A model generated the notes under the pieces. The model had not been told where the DNA came from, made no database searches, and was given only the letters and a program-made list of their open reading frames with translations. A stretch of DNA of 64,000 nt from Streptomyces griseiscabiei. GTDB lineage: Bacteria > Actinomycetota > Actinomycetes > Streptomycetales > Streptomycetaceae. Location: positions 496,001 to 560,000 of the forward strand of contig NZ_JAGJBZ010000004.1 of NCBI RefSeq assembly GCF_020010925.1, written 5' to 3'. A program made the translations under genes and the position numbers. This document shows, one piece after another, positions 21,416 to 30,390 of this stretch (the stretch's first letter is position 1; every line of letters begins with the position of its first letter).

Positions 21416-21775
21416 CTAGCCCGCCGTCAGCCCCACCGCGCGCCCCTCCCCGTCCCACCGGATCTCCAGCACCCGCACGACGGCGTCACGGTCGAGCGGC
21501 CCGAACACATGCGGGAACAGCACATCCGCCCCGACCCCCGGCGGCGGCGCGGGCTCGGCCGCCTCGAACTCCACCCGCGCGCCCAGCCGTTCCTCGTCGA
21601 GCACCAGCACATGCAACGGCTTCGGCGCGTCCCGATAGAAGGCGTTCACGACAGCCAGGGTCGTCGCCTCGTCCGGCGAACAGTGCACGAACCCGTCCGC
21701 CGGGAGCGACTCGGGGGCGTACGGCTCGTCGGGGCGGGCGTTCCAGGCATCGAGGGACACGACGTGGTAGATCAT
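21416..21775 (-). CDS. DUF952 domain-containing protein
   Basis: 119 aa. Family features: N-terminal MIYHVVSLDAWN, GFVHCSPDEATTLAVVNAFY, LHVLVLDEERLG, FPHVFGPLDRDAVV. DUF952 is a small conserved family structurally related to ADP-ribosyl/tRNA phosphotransferase-like folds, with no established activity. It follows a two-gene minus-strand unit and ends close to the convergent membrane-protein gene. Confidence 0.85.
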   Translation of the reverse strand: MIYHVVSLDAWNARPDEPYAPESLPADGFVHCSPDEATTLAVVNAFYRDAPKPLHVLVLDEERLGARVEFEAAEPAPPPGVGADVLFPHVFGPLDRDAVVRVLEIRWDGEGRAVGLTAG

Positions 21776-21818
21776 GCGCCCGGTTATAACACCACCGCCC
21801 GGCGAGGGACGAAGATGT

Positions 21819-22099
21819 TCAGGCGGTCCGGCGACGTGCCGTCCCCCAGGCGCGGTTGAGGCGCCGGGCGGTGTCGCAGTCGCCGTTCGCGCGGCCGTCC
21901 TCGTCCAGGGTGCGGCATGCGGTGCAGTTCTCCCGTGGTCCAGGATGCGCCGGTAGGCGGTCTCGGGGTTCTCGTCGACGAGGTCGTGCACCTCCACCCG
22001 CACCGTGCGGCCGGGGCCTGATCCGGTGTCGAGCCGGCGTTCCTCGACACGGCTCGTGGTCGGGCTGCGGCGGTTGTCGTCGCGGCCGTCCACGGTCAT
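21819..22099 (-). pseudogene. Small hypothetical protein interrupted by a single-base frameshift
   Basis: An ATG at 22099, overlapping the upstream gene's stop by 4 bp (ATGA), opens a plausible reading frame (MTVDGRDDNRRSPTTSR ... HDLVDENPETAYRRILDHG). Immediately after, the good coding sequence moves to the next frame and continues ENCTACRTLDEDGRANGDC ... to a stop at 21819. One extra G in the GGG run at 21932-21934 would restore a 93-aa protein with a CxxC. It resembles small Cys-containing proteins found beside XRE regulators; function unknown. It could be a true mutation, a sequence error, or ribosomal slippage. Confidence 0.6.
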
Positions 22100-22320
22100 C
22101 GCCTCGCCTGCGGGCGTTGCGGGTGGTGGGCGCGGATGAGGACGTTGCAGTCGGTGACGCGCGACCGGTCGTCCTCGGCCCGCGCGGTCGCCCGCTGCTC
22201 GGCCAGCCGGGCACACCGCTCGCAGTCGGCGGGCGGCACCGGCTCCTCGCACGGGAGCCCGAGGAAGGGCGGCGGATCCATCGTGGTCCGCCGGGCCGGG
22301 CGGGTGCTGGACATGGCCAT
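22096..22320 (-). CDS. Small Cys-rich hypothetical protein beside the XRE regulator
   Basis: 74 aa from ATG 22320, which has an excellent GAGGAG 7 nt upstream. Core: LGLPCEEPVPPADCERCARLAEQRATA ... DRSRVTDCNVLIRAHH, i.e. a CxxC followed by a conserved SRVTDCN, seen in small actinobacterial proteins adjacent to XRE-DUF5753 genes (from memory). Possibly metal binding. It is translationally coupled to the next minus-strand ORF and divergent from the XRE gene. Confidence 0.6.
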   Translation of the reverse strand: MAMSSTRPARRTTMDPPPFLGLPCEEPVPPADCERCARLAEQRATARAEDDRSRVTDCNVLIRAHHPQRPQARR

Positions 22321-22546
22321 GTCGGCGCTCCTCAGCAGCGTTGGCGTGCCCCGGGAGGCTGGCGCATCGCCCGGGTTCGTCGTATCGGCCGACGCTAGGG
22401 GCGCTGTGGGTCGCACGGCCAGCGATGTGCAGATCTGTCTACGTAACTGCCTGAGGCAGGTGGGCATATATGTGCCCTCTTGACCTGCCATCACCGCAGA
22501 GCGACGGTAGTGGACATAGCTGCACAACACAAAGGTGGAGGTGGCC

Positions 22547-22670
22547 ATGTCGCTACTGTTCATCGGTATCGACCCCAACACCGGGGACAAGCAGAGCCAA
22601 GCTGTGCGCTGAAGCCTTCGAGGCGGTGTGGGCACGGGCCACCCCGCACGACCAGTACGACATCCGCTGA
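22547..22670 (+). pseudogene. Eroded small ORF(s) just upstream of the XRE regulator
   Basis: ATG 22547, with a strong GGTGGAGG, begins MSLLFIGIDPNTGDKQSQAVR and stops at 22612. A different frame then reads CAEAFEAVWARATPHDQYDIR to a stop at 22670. Both pieces look like conserved protein termini: the first like the N-terminus of small proteins near XRE-DUF5753 genes, the second like the C-terminus of a larger accessory protein. They are fused out of frame, suggesting a deletion that removed the middle of one or two genes. Confidence 0.45.
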
Positions 22671-22695
22671 CAGAAAAGCATCGGTAGGCCAGTTC

Positions 22696-23550
22696 ATGCC
22701 TGTCTCCCCGTCCTCGTCCGCCCAGGACGCGCGCCGAGTCGTCGCCTTACGGCTGCGTGACCTCCGCAAGAGCGCCGGGCTGACGGTGGTCGAACTGGCC
22801 GACCGGTGCGGCTGGCGCCACTCCAAGACCTCCCGTATCGAGAACGCGGTCACCGCGCCCTCGGCCAAGGACATCCGGGCCTGGGCCGCAGCCTGCGGCG
22901 TGGCCGACCAGGCGGAGGACCTGGTCGTCCAGTCCCTGAACGCCGAATCGATGTACCAGGAGTGGCGTCACCAGGTGCGCCGCGGGATGAAGCAACTCCA
23001 GGACAGCGTGGTGCAGTTCTTCCACGACACCGAACTGTTCCGGATCTACTCCTCGACGATGGTCCCAGGTCTGCTGCAGACCGAGGGCTACGCGGCAGCA
23101 CTGCTGAGCAGCATCGCCGACTTCCGTGGGCTTCCGGTCAACGACGGCGCGGCAGCCGCAGCCGCGCGCGTCGAACGATCGCGCATCATCCACGAGCCGG
23201 GTCACCGATTCGTGATGCTTACCGAGGAGTCCGTCCTGTACTCCCAACTGGGCGACGCGGACGCCATGGCCGCCCAGCTCGGCTACCTGCTGACTGCCGG
23301 AGCACTCCCGCAGGTGTCGCTCGGAATCATCCCCATGGCCACGCGCGAGCGCCCGCAATGGCCCATCGAGACGTTCCACGTTTACGACGACACGCTTGTG
23401 TCAGTGGAGTTTCTCTCTGCGGAGGTGAACATCACCCAACCCGCCGAGATCGCCCTCTACCTCAAGGCGTTCGAGCAGCTGCGGAGCATGGCCGTGTACG
23501 GGGCCGACGCGCGCGCCCTGATCCTCAAGGCCATCGCGGCGCTGTGCTGA
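22696..23550 (+). CDS. XRE family regulator with DUF5753 (Scr1-like) domain
   Basis: 284 aa. The N-terminal HTH_31 domain (VVALRLRDLRKSAGLTVVEL ... GWRHSKTSRIENAVTAPS, about residues 15-65) is followed by DUF5753 (about 100-280: SSTMVPGLLQTEGYAAALLS, FVMLTEESVLYSQLGD, LPQVSLGIIPM, DTLVSVEF). These abundant Streptomyces regulators are usually paired with a small partner protein in toxin-antitoxin-like modules. Here the small genes on either side appear eroded. Confidence 0.9.
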   Translation: MPVSPSSSAQDARRVVALRLRDLRKSAGLTVVELADRCGWRHSKTSRIENAVTAPSAKDIRAWAAACGVADQAEDLVVQSLNAESMYQEWRHQVRRGMKQLQDSVVQFFHDTELFRIYSSTMVPGLLQTEGYAAALLSSIADFRGLPVNDGAAAAAARVERSRIIHEPGHRFVMLTEESVLYSQLGDADAMAAQLGYLLTAGALPQVSLGIIPMATRERPQWPIETFHVYDDTLVSVEFLSAEVNITQPAEIALYLKAFEQLRSMAVYGADARALILKAIAALC

Positions 23551-23601
23551 GCAGCCGGGCCGGACATGAGGTCGCGGAGTCGCGCGAACTAGGCTCTCGG
23601 C

Positions 23602-24234
23602 ATGTCCGGTCCGACCTTGGTGATCGATCTGGCGGAGCCGCTCTCCCCGGCCGCGCTGCGAGAGTTCCGTGCGTTGATGGTGGGGCTCTCGACCCACTTC
23701 GTCGAGAAGCGGCCCGGGTTCTTCGACGTCAACGTGCCCGCACAGCGCCTGGGCGTCGAGGACCAGCGGGAGGAGGACTGGCGAAAGCCGTTCCCGCTCC
23801 CCCTTCTCGGCAACACCGGCGCGGACGAGGCACTCACGGCCCTGGTGGGATTCGACCCGCGGCGCGAGGACTGGGGTCGGCCCTTCCTCGTCTACTCGAT
23901 GGGGCCCGGTGTCGGCGACGAGAGCACCTTCGAGGCCGAGCACGCCGACGAGCCCGAGGTGGAGGCCGTCCTCGGCTTCACGCCGACCCATGCCGTCAAT
24001 GTCGGCGCCTGCTGCAATCGCGGGATCGACCACGTGGCCACGGCCCTGCTGACCGCCGCTGTCGTGGACGTCATCGGGGGCGTGGCCAAGGCCGAGCTGC
24101 TGGACGGGCAGGCGTCGGTCGTCGCCGGCCTTCCGGGGGTGTTGGGGATCACGGACGACGACTGGACGGCGCTGGGAACGGCGGAGTTCCTGCGGGCCTG
24201 GGTTCGGCACCCCGCCTTCCGGCTGGTCAAGTAG
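23602..24234 (+). CDS. DUF6368-like family protein
   Basis: 210 aa, start ATG 23602. Soluble, acidic, no signal peptide. Conserved-looking blocks are SGPTLVIDLAEPLSPAALR, HFVEKRPGFFDVNVP and VLGFTPTHAVNVGACCN plus ITDDDWTALGTAEFLRAWV. I associate it with the uncharacterised DUF6368 family from Streptomyces; no enzymatic motif is visible. It follows the XRE gene at 51 bp in the same direction. Confidence 0.6.
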   Translation: MSGPTLVIDLAEPLSPAALREFRALMVGLSTHFVEKRPGFFDVNVPAQRLGVEDQREEDWRKPFPLPLLGNTGADEALTALVGFDPRREDWGRPFLVYSMGPGVGDESTFEAEHADEPEVEAVLGFTPTHAVNVGACCNRGIDHVATALLTAAVVDVIGGVAKAELLDGQASVVAGLPGVLGITDDDWTALGTAEFLRAWVRHPAFRLVK

Positions 24235-24243
24235 CCCATCGGC

Positions 24244-24272
24244 GTCGAGTGGTCGAGTGGTCGAGTGGTCGA
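24244..24272. repeat. 8-bp tandem repeat (GTCGAGTG x3.6)
   Basis: Three complete and one partial GTCGAGTG units directly upstream of the UTRA gene ribosome-binding site (GGGAGGG). Copy number could vary by slippage. No function is shown. Confidence 0.6.
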
Positions 24273-24289
24273 AGAGACGGGAGGGCGCG

Positions 24290-24868
24290 ATGAGTGAGGT
24301 AGGTGGGGTGGGTGAGATGGACGTGAACAGGTGGGTCAGTACCTCGATGCCGTATCTGACGCCGAGGGAGCAGGGGCAGGGCGACGCCTGGGGCGCGGAC
24401 GCGGCGGCCCAGGGGCGGCGCGGCACCCAGCGGATTCTCTACGCGGGTGAGGTGGGAGCGCCCGCCGAGGTGGCACGGCTGCTGGCGCTGACCGAGGGCG
24501 AGGACGTCGTCGTACGCCGTCGCCTGATCCTTCTCGACGACCAGCCGAACGAGCTGACGGACACGTACTACCCGGTCGACATCGCCCGCGGCACCCGTCT
24601 CGCCGGAACCGCCCGCATCCCCGGAGGGGCCGTCACCCTGCTCGCCGCGCTGGGCCATGTCGGCGCCCTCGTCCGCGAGGACGTGACGGCCGACAACCCG
24701 GACGACGACGAACGCGCCACCCTGCGCACCGCACCGGGCGAACCGGTGCTCCGGCTGACCCGGGTCACCCTCGACCGCGACGACCGCCCGATCCAGGTCG
24801 ACCGCATGGTGATGCCGGCGTGGCGTCAGCGACTGCGCTATGAGATCGGGATCGGGCCGGAGGCATAG
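24290..24868 (+). CDS. UTRA domain-containing GntR/HutC-like protein lacking a DNA-binding domain
   Basis: 192 aa. The whole protein corresponds to the ligand-binding UTRA half of HutC-type GntR regulators: WVSTSMPYLTPREQ, GTQRILYAGEVGAPAEVARL, EDVVVRRRLILLDDQPNELT, YYPVDIARGT, EPVLRLTRVTLDRDDRPIQV. No winged-helix domain precedes it. It may be a decoy or co-sensor that pairs with full-length GntR proteins. ATG 24317 (MDVNRW) is an alternative start. Confidence 0.75.
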   Translation: MSEVGGVGEMDVNRWVSTSMPYLTPREQGQGDAWGADAAAQGRRGTQRILYAGEVGAPAEVARLLALTEGEDVVVRRRLILLDDQPNELTDTYYPVDIARGTRLAGTARIPGGAVTLLAALGHVGALVREDVTADNPDDDERATLRTAPGEPVLRLTRVTLDRDDRPIQVDRMVMPAWRQRLRYEIGIGPEA

Positions 24869-24964
24869 GGAGGTGCTGGGGAGGGCGGCTCCGCCCCGTC
24901 CTGCCCCGCGATCGGCGGGGCACCCCCACGCCAGGGAGATCGACGGCGAGCGAGCCCGTTCCCC

Positions 24965-25996
24965 CTACCCCGAAGCCCCCGCCTTCCCCTGCCGCGCCTT
25001 CCCCCTCCGCACCTTCCCCGGCACCACCTTCCCCCGCCCCACCTGCGTCCGCACCGCCCCCATGCTCGCCCCGATGACCAGCGCGATCGCGAGGGCCTCC
25101 GTGGCGGCGAGGGCCTGGTCGAGGATCAGGAAGCCGGCGGTCGCGGCGATCGCGGGCTCCAGGCTCATGAGGACCGCGAAGGTGGGGGCGGGCAGGCGGC
25201 GCAGGGCGAGGAGTTCGAGGGTGTAGGGGAGGACGGAGGAGAGGACGGCGACGGCGGCGCCCAGGGCCAGCGTCGTCGGGTCGAGCAGTCGCGTCCCCGA
25301 TTCGACGAGCCCCAGCGGCAGGAACAGCACCGCCGCGACACCCATGGCCAGCGCCAGCCCGTCGGCCTGCGGGAACCGCCTCCCCGTACGCGCGCTGAAG
25401 ACGATGTACAGCGCCCACGCCAGCCCGGCGGTGAGGGCGAAGGCGACGCCCAGGGGGTCGAGGGCACCGAAGCCGCCGCCTCCGCCGCCGAGGAGGAAGA
25501 CGCCGCAGAGGGCGAGCCCGGCCCACACCAGGTTCATCGCCCGGCGGGACGCCAGGACGGAGAGGGCCAGCGGGCCGAGCACCTCCAGGGTGACGGCGAC
25601 GCCGAGCGGGATACGGGCGACGGACTGGTAGAAGAGGCCGTTCATCGCGGCCATGGTGACGCCGAAGACGACCACCGTGCCCCAGTCGGTACGCGAGTGC
25701 CCGCGCAGCCGGGGGCGGCAGATCACCAGCATCACCAGCGCGGCCACCGCGAGCCGCAGGGTCACCACCCCGAGCGCCCCGGCCCGCGGCATCAGCGTCA
25801 CCGCCAGCGCCCCGCCGAACTGCACCGATATCCCACCGGCCAGCACCAGTCCCACGGGCCCGAGGGAACCCGGGCCACGGGGCGCGCGGGAGGCGCGACC
25901 ACCGGCCCGGGGCGCCGTGGGAGTCGCGGGTGCTGTCGGTGCCGTCGGTGTCGTCGCGGTGCTGGGCGCGGGCCGGTCGGCGCTGGGGAGTGTCAC
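24965..25996 (-). CDS. EamA/DMT family transporter (RhtA-like)
   Basis: 343 aa with ten predicted membrane helices in two EamA repeats (e.g. [76 protein letters not shown]). The motifs around [17 protein letters not shown] resemble the RhtA threonine/homoserine exporter. Basic C-terminal tail ([11 protein letters not shown]). A good promoter (TTGCTT-17-CATACT, 26056-26084) drives it, divergent from the acyl-CoA operon. Confidence 0.88.
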   Translation of the reverse strand: MTLPSADRPAPSTATTPTAPTAPATPTAPRAGGRASRAPRGPGSLGPVGLVLAGGISVQFGGALAVTLMPRAGALGVVTLRLAVAALVMLVICRPRLRGHSRTDWGTVVVFGVTMAAMNGLFYQSVARIPLGVAVTLEVLGPLALSVLASRRAMNLVWAGLALCGVFLLGGGGGGFGALDPLGVAFALTAGLAWALYIVFSARTGRRFPQADGLALAMGVAAVLFLPLGLVESGTRLLDPTTLALGAAVAVLSSVLPYTLELLALRRLPAPTFAVLMSLEPAIAATAGFLILDQALAATEALAIALVIGASMGAVRTQVGRGKVVPGKVRRGKARQGKAGASG

Positions 25997-26055
25997 GAGG
26001 GCCGTCCAAGAGAGCGGAGAACGGGGAGCGGGTGCGCGGGCGAGGCGCTTCGTTC

Positions 26056-26084
26056 AGTATGAGCGACTCGACAGTGCAAAGCAA
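26056..26084 (-). promoter_or_regulatory. Promoter for the DMT transporter gene
   Basis: On the minus strand a -35 box TTGCTT (26079-26084) and a -10 box CATACT (26056-26061) are separated by 17 bp, matching the housekeeping sigma consensus reasonably. It lies 60 bp upstream of the transporter start codon. Confidence 0.45.
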
Positions 26085-26151
26085 TGGACTAAGTCAGGCA
26101 TGTAACCAGCTTTGCCACTTACGTGCGCGGCCTGCAACCTTTGGTAAAAAT

Positions 26152-26168
26152 GCAAGCACGCTTGCTTG
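26152..26168. promoter_or_regulatory. Palindromic operator upstream of the acyl-CoA catabolic operon
   Basis: GCAAGCacGCTTGC (26152-26165) is a perfect dyad, overlapped by a second phasing CAAGCA...TGCTTG to 26168. It sits about 30 bp before the first gene of an operon whose last gene is a TetR regulator, a common arrangement for acyl-CoA-responsive TetR repressors. Assignment is inference. Confidence 0.55.
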
Positions 26169-26196
26169 TTTATGGTGCCGCTGCCATGCTCCCCCC

Positions 26197-27084
26197 ATGG
26201 CCGACCCCACCCCCGTACTCGACGCCCTGCGCGCCGAGAGCGACGAACTCGACGCGCTCGTGGCCGAGTTGCCCGCGGAACACTGGACGCGCCCGACGCC
26301 CGCCCCCGGCTGGACCGTGGCCCACCAGATCGCCCACCTCGCCTGGACCGACCGCTCCTCCGTGCTGGCGGTGACGGACCAGACCGCCTTCGCCCGTGAG
26401 GTCGAGGCCGCGCTGACCTCGCCCGGGGACTTCGTGGACAGGGGCGCGGAGGAGGGGGCGGGGAAGCCGCCCGGGGAGCTGCTCGCGGAGTGGCGGGCCG
26501 GACGCGAGGCCCTGGAGTCGGCCCTGCGCGCGGCGCCCGAGGGGGCGCGGTTCCCGTGGTACGGGCCGCCCATGTCCACCGCGTCCATGGCGACCGCCCG
26601 GCTGATGGAGACCTGGGCGCACGGCCTGGACATCGCCGACGGCCTGGGCGTCCCCCGGATCGCCCCCACCGACCGCCTCCGGCACATCGTCCGGCTCGGC
26701 ATCCGCACCCGCGACTTCGCCTTCGGCGTGCACGGACTCACCCCGCCCTTCGAGGAGTTCCGCGTCGAGCTCATGTCTCCTGAGGGCGAGGTGTGGACGT
26801 ACGGCCCCGAGGACGCGACCGACCGGGTGACCGGTCCCGCCCTCGACCTCTGCCTCCTCGTCACCCAGCGCGCCCACCGGGCCGACCTCGCCCTCCGGGC
26901 CGACGGCTCCGACGCCGACCGCTGGCTCGACATCGCCCAGGCCTTCGCGGGCCCCCCGGGCACCGGCCGCCAGCCCGCGGAGGCCAAGGGCATCGGCCGC
27001 CGCGAGCCCGCGGAGGCCAAGGACCCCGTAGACGCAGGCGCGGAGGCCAAGGACACAGGCGACGCCGGAGAGGCGGCCCCGTGA
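26197..27084 (+). CDS. TIGR03084-family metal-binding protein (mycothiol-dependent isomerase-like fold)
   Basis: 295 aa. N-terminal DinB-like helical bundle ([39 protein letters not shown]) with histidines AHQIAHL, and [16 protein letters not shown] supplying further metal ligands as in maleylpyruvate isomerase-like enzymes; a C-terminal sterol-carrier-like half follows. The last 40 residues are an EAK/DAG low-complexity tail. This family is typically encoded next to AtuA-like proteins. First gene of a seven-gene operon; its stop overlaps the next start (GTGA). No SD precedes ATG 26197, so a leaderless transcript is possible. Confidence 0.82.
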   Translation: MADPTPVLDALRAESDELDALVAELPAEHWTRPTPAPGWTVAHQIAHLAWTDRSSVLAVTDQTAFAREVEAALTSPGDFVDRGAEEGAGKPPGELLAEWRAGREALESALRAAPEGARFPWYGPPMSTASMATARLMETWAHGLDIADGLGVPRIAPTDRLRHIVRLGIRTRDFAFGVHGLTPPFEEFRVELMSPEGEVWTYGPEDATDRVTGPALDLCLLVTQRAHRADLALRADGSDADRWLDIAQAFAGPPGTGRQPAEAKGIGRREPAEAKDPVDAGAEAKDTGDAGEAAP

Positions 27085-28781
27085 CCGTCACCCCCCTGCG
27101 CATCGGCAACGCCTCCGGCTTCTACGGCGACCGCTTCGACGCGATGCGCGAGATGCTCACCGGCGGCGAACTGGACGTCCTCACCGGCGACTACCTCGCC
27201 GAGCTGACCATGCTCATCCTCGGCCGCGACCGTCTGAAGAACCCCGCCGACCCCACCGCCGGGTACGCCCGCACCTTCCTGCGCCAACTGGAGGAGTGCC
27301 TGGGCCTCGCCCACGACCGGGGCGTCCGCGTCGTCGCCAACGCCGGCGGCCTCAACCCCGCCGGACTCGCCACCGCCATACGGGAGTTGGCGGACCGGCT
27401 CGGCATCCCCGTCCGTGTCGCCCATGTCGAGGGCGACGACCTGACCGCCGGCCACCCCGGCAGCCTCGCCGCCCACGCCTACCTCGGCGGCTTCGGTATC
27501 GCGGCCTGTCTGCGGGAGGGCGCCGACATCGTGGTCACCGGCCGGGTGACGGACGCGGCGCTGGTCACCGGCCCCGCCGCCGCCCACTTCGGCTGGGGGC
27601 CCGGGGAGTACGACCGCCTCGCGGGCGCGGTCGTCGCCGGGCATGTGCTGGAGTGCGGGGCGCAGGCCACCGGCGGCAACTACGCCTTCTTCGGCGAGCA
27701 CGACCCCGAGAGCCTGCGCCACCCCGGCTTCCCGCTCGCCGAACTCCACGAGGACGGCAGCTGCGTCATCACCAAGCACCCCGGCACCGGCGGCCTCGTC
27801 GACCTCGGCACCGTCACGGCCCAGCTGCTGTACGAGACGGCCGGCGCCCGGTACGCGGGGCCCGACGTCACCGCCCGCCTCGACACGGTCAGGCTCTCCC
27901 CGGACGGTCCCGACCGGGTCCGCGTCGACGGCGTACGCGGTGAGGCACCGCCCCCGGCCCTCAAGGTCGGCGTCAACCGGCTCGGCGGCTTCCGCAACGA
28001 GATCACCTTCGTGCTGACCGGCCTGGACATCGACGCCAAGGCCGCCCTCGTACGCCGTCAGATGACGGACGCGCTCACCAAGTCGCCGCCCGGCTCGACC
28101 AGGTGGAGCCTGGTGCGCACCGACCGGCCCGACGCCCCGACCGAGGAGACCGCGAGCGCGCTGCTGCGGCTGGTCGTCCGGGACCCGGACCCGGAGAAGG
28201 TCGGACGTCCGCTCGGCGCCGCCGCCGTGGAGCTGGCGCTCGCCGGCTACCCCGGCTTCCATGTGCTCTCTCCACCGGGCAGGGGCACGCCCTACGGGGT
28301 CTTCGAGGCGGCGTACGTCCCGCAGGGCGACGTCGCCCATGTGGCCGTCCTCGACGACGGCCGCCGGGTCCCCGTGCCCCCGGCCCACGACACCGCCGTA
28401 CTCGCCCCCGCACCCGAACCGCCCCTGCCGGAGCCACCGGCACCCGGGCCCACCCGACGCGCCCCCCTGGGGCTGGTCGCCGGGGCGCGCAGCGGCGACA
28501 AGGGCGGGGACGCCAATGTCGGGGTCTGGGCGCGGACGGACGAGGCATGGCGCTGGCTCGCCCATGAGCTGACCGTGGACCGGTTCCGGGAGCTGATCCC
28601 CGAGAGCCGCACCCTCACCGTCACCCGGCACACCCTCCCGAACCTCCGCGCCCTCAACTTCGTGATCGAGGGCATCCTCGGCGAGGGCGTCGCCTCACAG
28701 TTCCGCTTCGACCCCCAGGCCAAGGCCCTCGGCGAATGGCTGCGCGCCCGCCACCTGGACATACCGGAGGCCCTGCTGTGA
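27081..28781 (+). CDS. Acyclic terpene utilization AtuA-like protein (DUF1446)
   Basis: 566 aa. The N-terminal AtuA domain shows [36 protein letters not shown] and [19 protein letters not shown] followed by [14 protein letters not shown]; the C-terminal AtuA_C domain has [20 protein letters not shown] and [15 protein letters not shown]. In Pseudomonas, AtuA is required for growth on citronellol/geranyl-CoA, but its reaction is not firmly established. GTG start 27081 overlaps the upstream stop by 4 bp; the end overlaps the carboxylase start likewise. Confidence 0.88.
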   Translation: MTVTPLRIGNASGFYGDRFDAMREMLTGGELDVLTGDYLAELTMLILGRDRLKNPADPTAGYARTFLRQLEECLGLAHDRGVRVVANAGGLNPAGLATAIRELADRLGIPVRVAHVEGDDLTAGHPGSLAAHAYLGGFGIAACLREGADIVVTGRVTDAALVTGPAAAHFGWGPGEYDRLAGAVVAGHVLECGAQATGGNYAFFGEHDPESLRHPGFPLAELHEDGSCVITKHPGTGGLVDLGTVTAQLLYETAGARYAGPDVTARLDTVRLSPDGPDRVRVDGVRGEAPPPALKVGVNRLGGFRNEITFVLTGLDIDAKAALVRRQMTDALTKSPPGSTRWSLVRTDRPDAPTEETASALLRLVVRDPDPEKVGRPLGAAAVELALAGYPGFHVLSPPGRGTPYGVFEAAYVPQGDVAHVAVLDDGRRVPVPPAHDTAVLAPAPEPPLPEPPAPGPTRRAPLGLVAGARSGDKGGDANVGVWARTDEAWRWLAHELTVDRFRELIPESRTLTVTRHTLPNLRALNFVIEGILGEGVASQFRFDPQAKALGEWLRARHLDIPEALL

Positions 28782-30382
28782 CGATCATCAACTCCGCCCT
28801 GGACACGGTGGGTCCGGACTTCCGGGCCAACCGCGAGGCCATGCTCGCGCACCTCTCCGCCCTCGACGCCGAGCACGCCAAGGCTCTCGCGGGCGGCGGC
28901 GAGAAGTACGTCCAACGGCACCGGAAACGCGGCAAGTTGCTCGCCCGGGAGCGCATCGAACTGCTCCTCGACCCGGACACCCCCTTCCTCGAACTCTCCC
29001 CGCTGGCCGCCTGGGGCAGCGAGTACCCGGTCGGCGCCTCCCTCGTCACCGGCATCGGCATCGTCGAGGGCGTCGAGTGCCTGATCACGGCCAACGACCC
29101 GACCGTGCGCGGCGGGGCCAGCAACCCCTGGTCCCTGAAGAAGGCCCTGCGCGCCAACGACATCGCGCTCGCCAACCGGCTGCCCTGCATCAGTCTCGTC
29201 GAGTCCGGCGGCGCCGATCTCCCCTCCCAGAAGGAGATCTTCATCCCCGGCGGCGCGATCTTCCGCGACCTCACCCGGCTCTCCGCCGCCGGAATCCCGA
29301 CCATCGCCGTCGTCTTCGGCAACTCCACCGCGGGCGGGGCCTACATCCCCGGCATGTCCGACCACGTGATCATGGTCAAGGAACGGGCGAAGGTGTTCCT
29401 CGGCGGCCCGCCCCTGGTCAAGATGGCCACCGGCGAGGAGAGCGACGACGAGTCGCTGGGCGGCGCCGAGATGCACGCGCGCACCTCGGGCCTCGCCGAC
29501 CACTTCGCCGTGGACGAGCCCGACGCCCTCCGCCAGGCCCGCCGGGTCGTCGCCCGCCTCAACCACCGCAAGGCGTACGCCGATCCGGACCCGCACCTGG
29601 TCCAGCCCCCCAAGTACGACCCTGAGGAACTGCTGGGGATCGTCCCGGGGGACCTCCGCGCCCCCTTCGACCCCCGCGAGGTCATCGCCCGCATCGTCGA
29701 CGCCTCCGACCTCGACGAGTTCAAGCCCCTCTACGGCACCAGCCTCACCACCGGCTGGGCCACCCTCCACGGCCATCCGATCGGCATCCTCGCCAACGCC
29801 CGAGGGGTCCTGTTCAGCGAGGAGTCCCAGAAGGCCGCCCAGTTCATCCAGCTCGCCAACCAGCGCGACATCCCCCTCCTCTTCCTCCACAACACCACCG
29901 GCTACATGGTCGGCAGGGAGTACGAGCAGGGCGGCATCATCAAACACGGCGCGATGATGATCAACGCGGTCAGCAACAGCCGCGTCCCCCACCTCTCCGT
30001 CCTCCTGGGCGCCTCGTACGGAGCCGGCCACTACGGCATGTGCGGGCGGGCCTACGACCCCCGCTTCCTCTTCGCCTGGCCCAGCGCCAAGTCCGCGGTC
30101 ATGGGCCCCCAGCAGCTGGCCGGCGTGCTCTCGATCGTGGCCCGTCAGTCGGCCGTCGCGAAGGGGCAGCCGTACGACGAGGACGCGGACGCCGCCCTGC
30201 GCGCCATGGTGGAGCGGCAGATCGAGTCCGAGTCGCTGCCGATGTTCCTGTCCGGACGGCTCTACGACGACGGCGTCATCGACCCCCGCGACACCCGCAC
30301 CGTCCTCGGGCTGTGCCTGTCCGCGATCCACACCGCCCCCTACGAGGGCGCCCGTGGCGGCTTCGGCGTCTTCCGGATGTGA
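28778..30382 (+). CDS. Acyl-CoA carboxylase carboxyltransferase (beta) subunit
   Basis: 534 aa, normal for methylcrotonyl/geranyl-CoA-type carboxyltransferases. N-terminal domain with KYVQRHRKRGKLLARERIEL and GSEYPVGASLVTGIGIVEG. Oxyanion-forming GNSTAGGAYIPGMSD in the N-half and GASYGAGHYGMCGRAYDP in the C-half. The LVESGGADLP motif is also present. It transfers carboxyl from carboxybiotin to an acyl-CoA; AtuA neighbourhood suggests a branched enoyl-CoA, but 3-methylcrotonyl- or propionyl-CoA are possible. GTG 28778 gives [10 protein letters not shown] and a 4-bp overlap. Confidence 0.92.
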   Translation: MTIINSALDTVGPDFRANREAMLAHLSALDAEHAKALAGGGEKYVQRHRKRGKLLARERIELLLDPDTPFLELSPLAAWGSEYPVGASLVTGIGIVEGVECLITANDPTVRGGASNPWSLKKALRANDIALANRLPCISLVESGGADLPSQKEIFIPGGAIFRDLTRLSAAGIPTIAVVFGNSTAGGAYIPGMSDHVIMVKERAKVFLGGPPLVKMATGEESDDESLGGAEMHARTSGLADHFAVDEPDALRQARRVVARLNHRKAYADPDPHLVQPPKYDPEELLGIVPGDLRAPFDPREVIARIVDASDLDEFKPLYGTSLTTGWATLHGHPIGILANARGVLFSEESQKAAQFIQLANQRDIPLLFLHNTTGYMVGREYEQGGIIKHGAMMINAVSNSRVPHLSVLLGASYGAGHYGMCGRAYDPRFLFAWPSAKSAVMGPQQLAGVLSIVARQSAVAKGQPYDEDADAALRAMVERQIESESLPMFLSGRLYDDGVIDPRDTRTVLGLCLSAIHTAPYEGARGGFGVFRM

Positions 30383-30390
30383 GGGACCAC

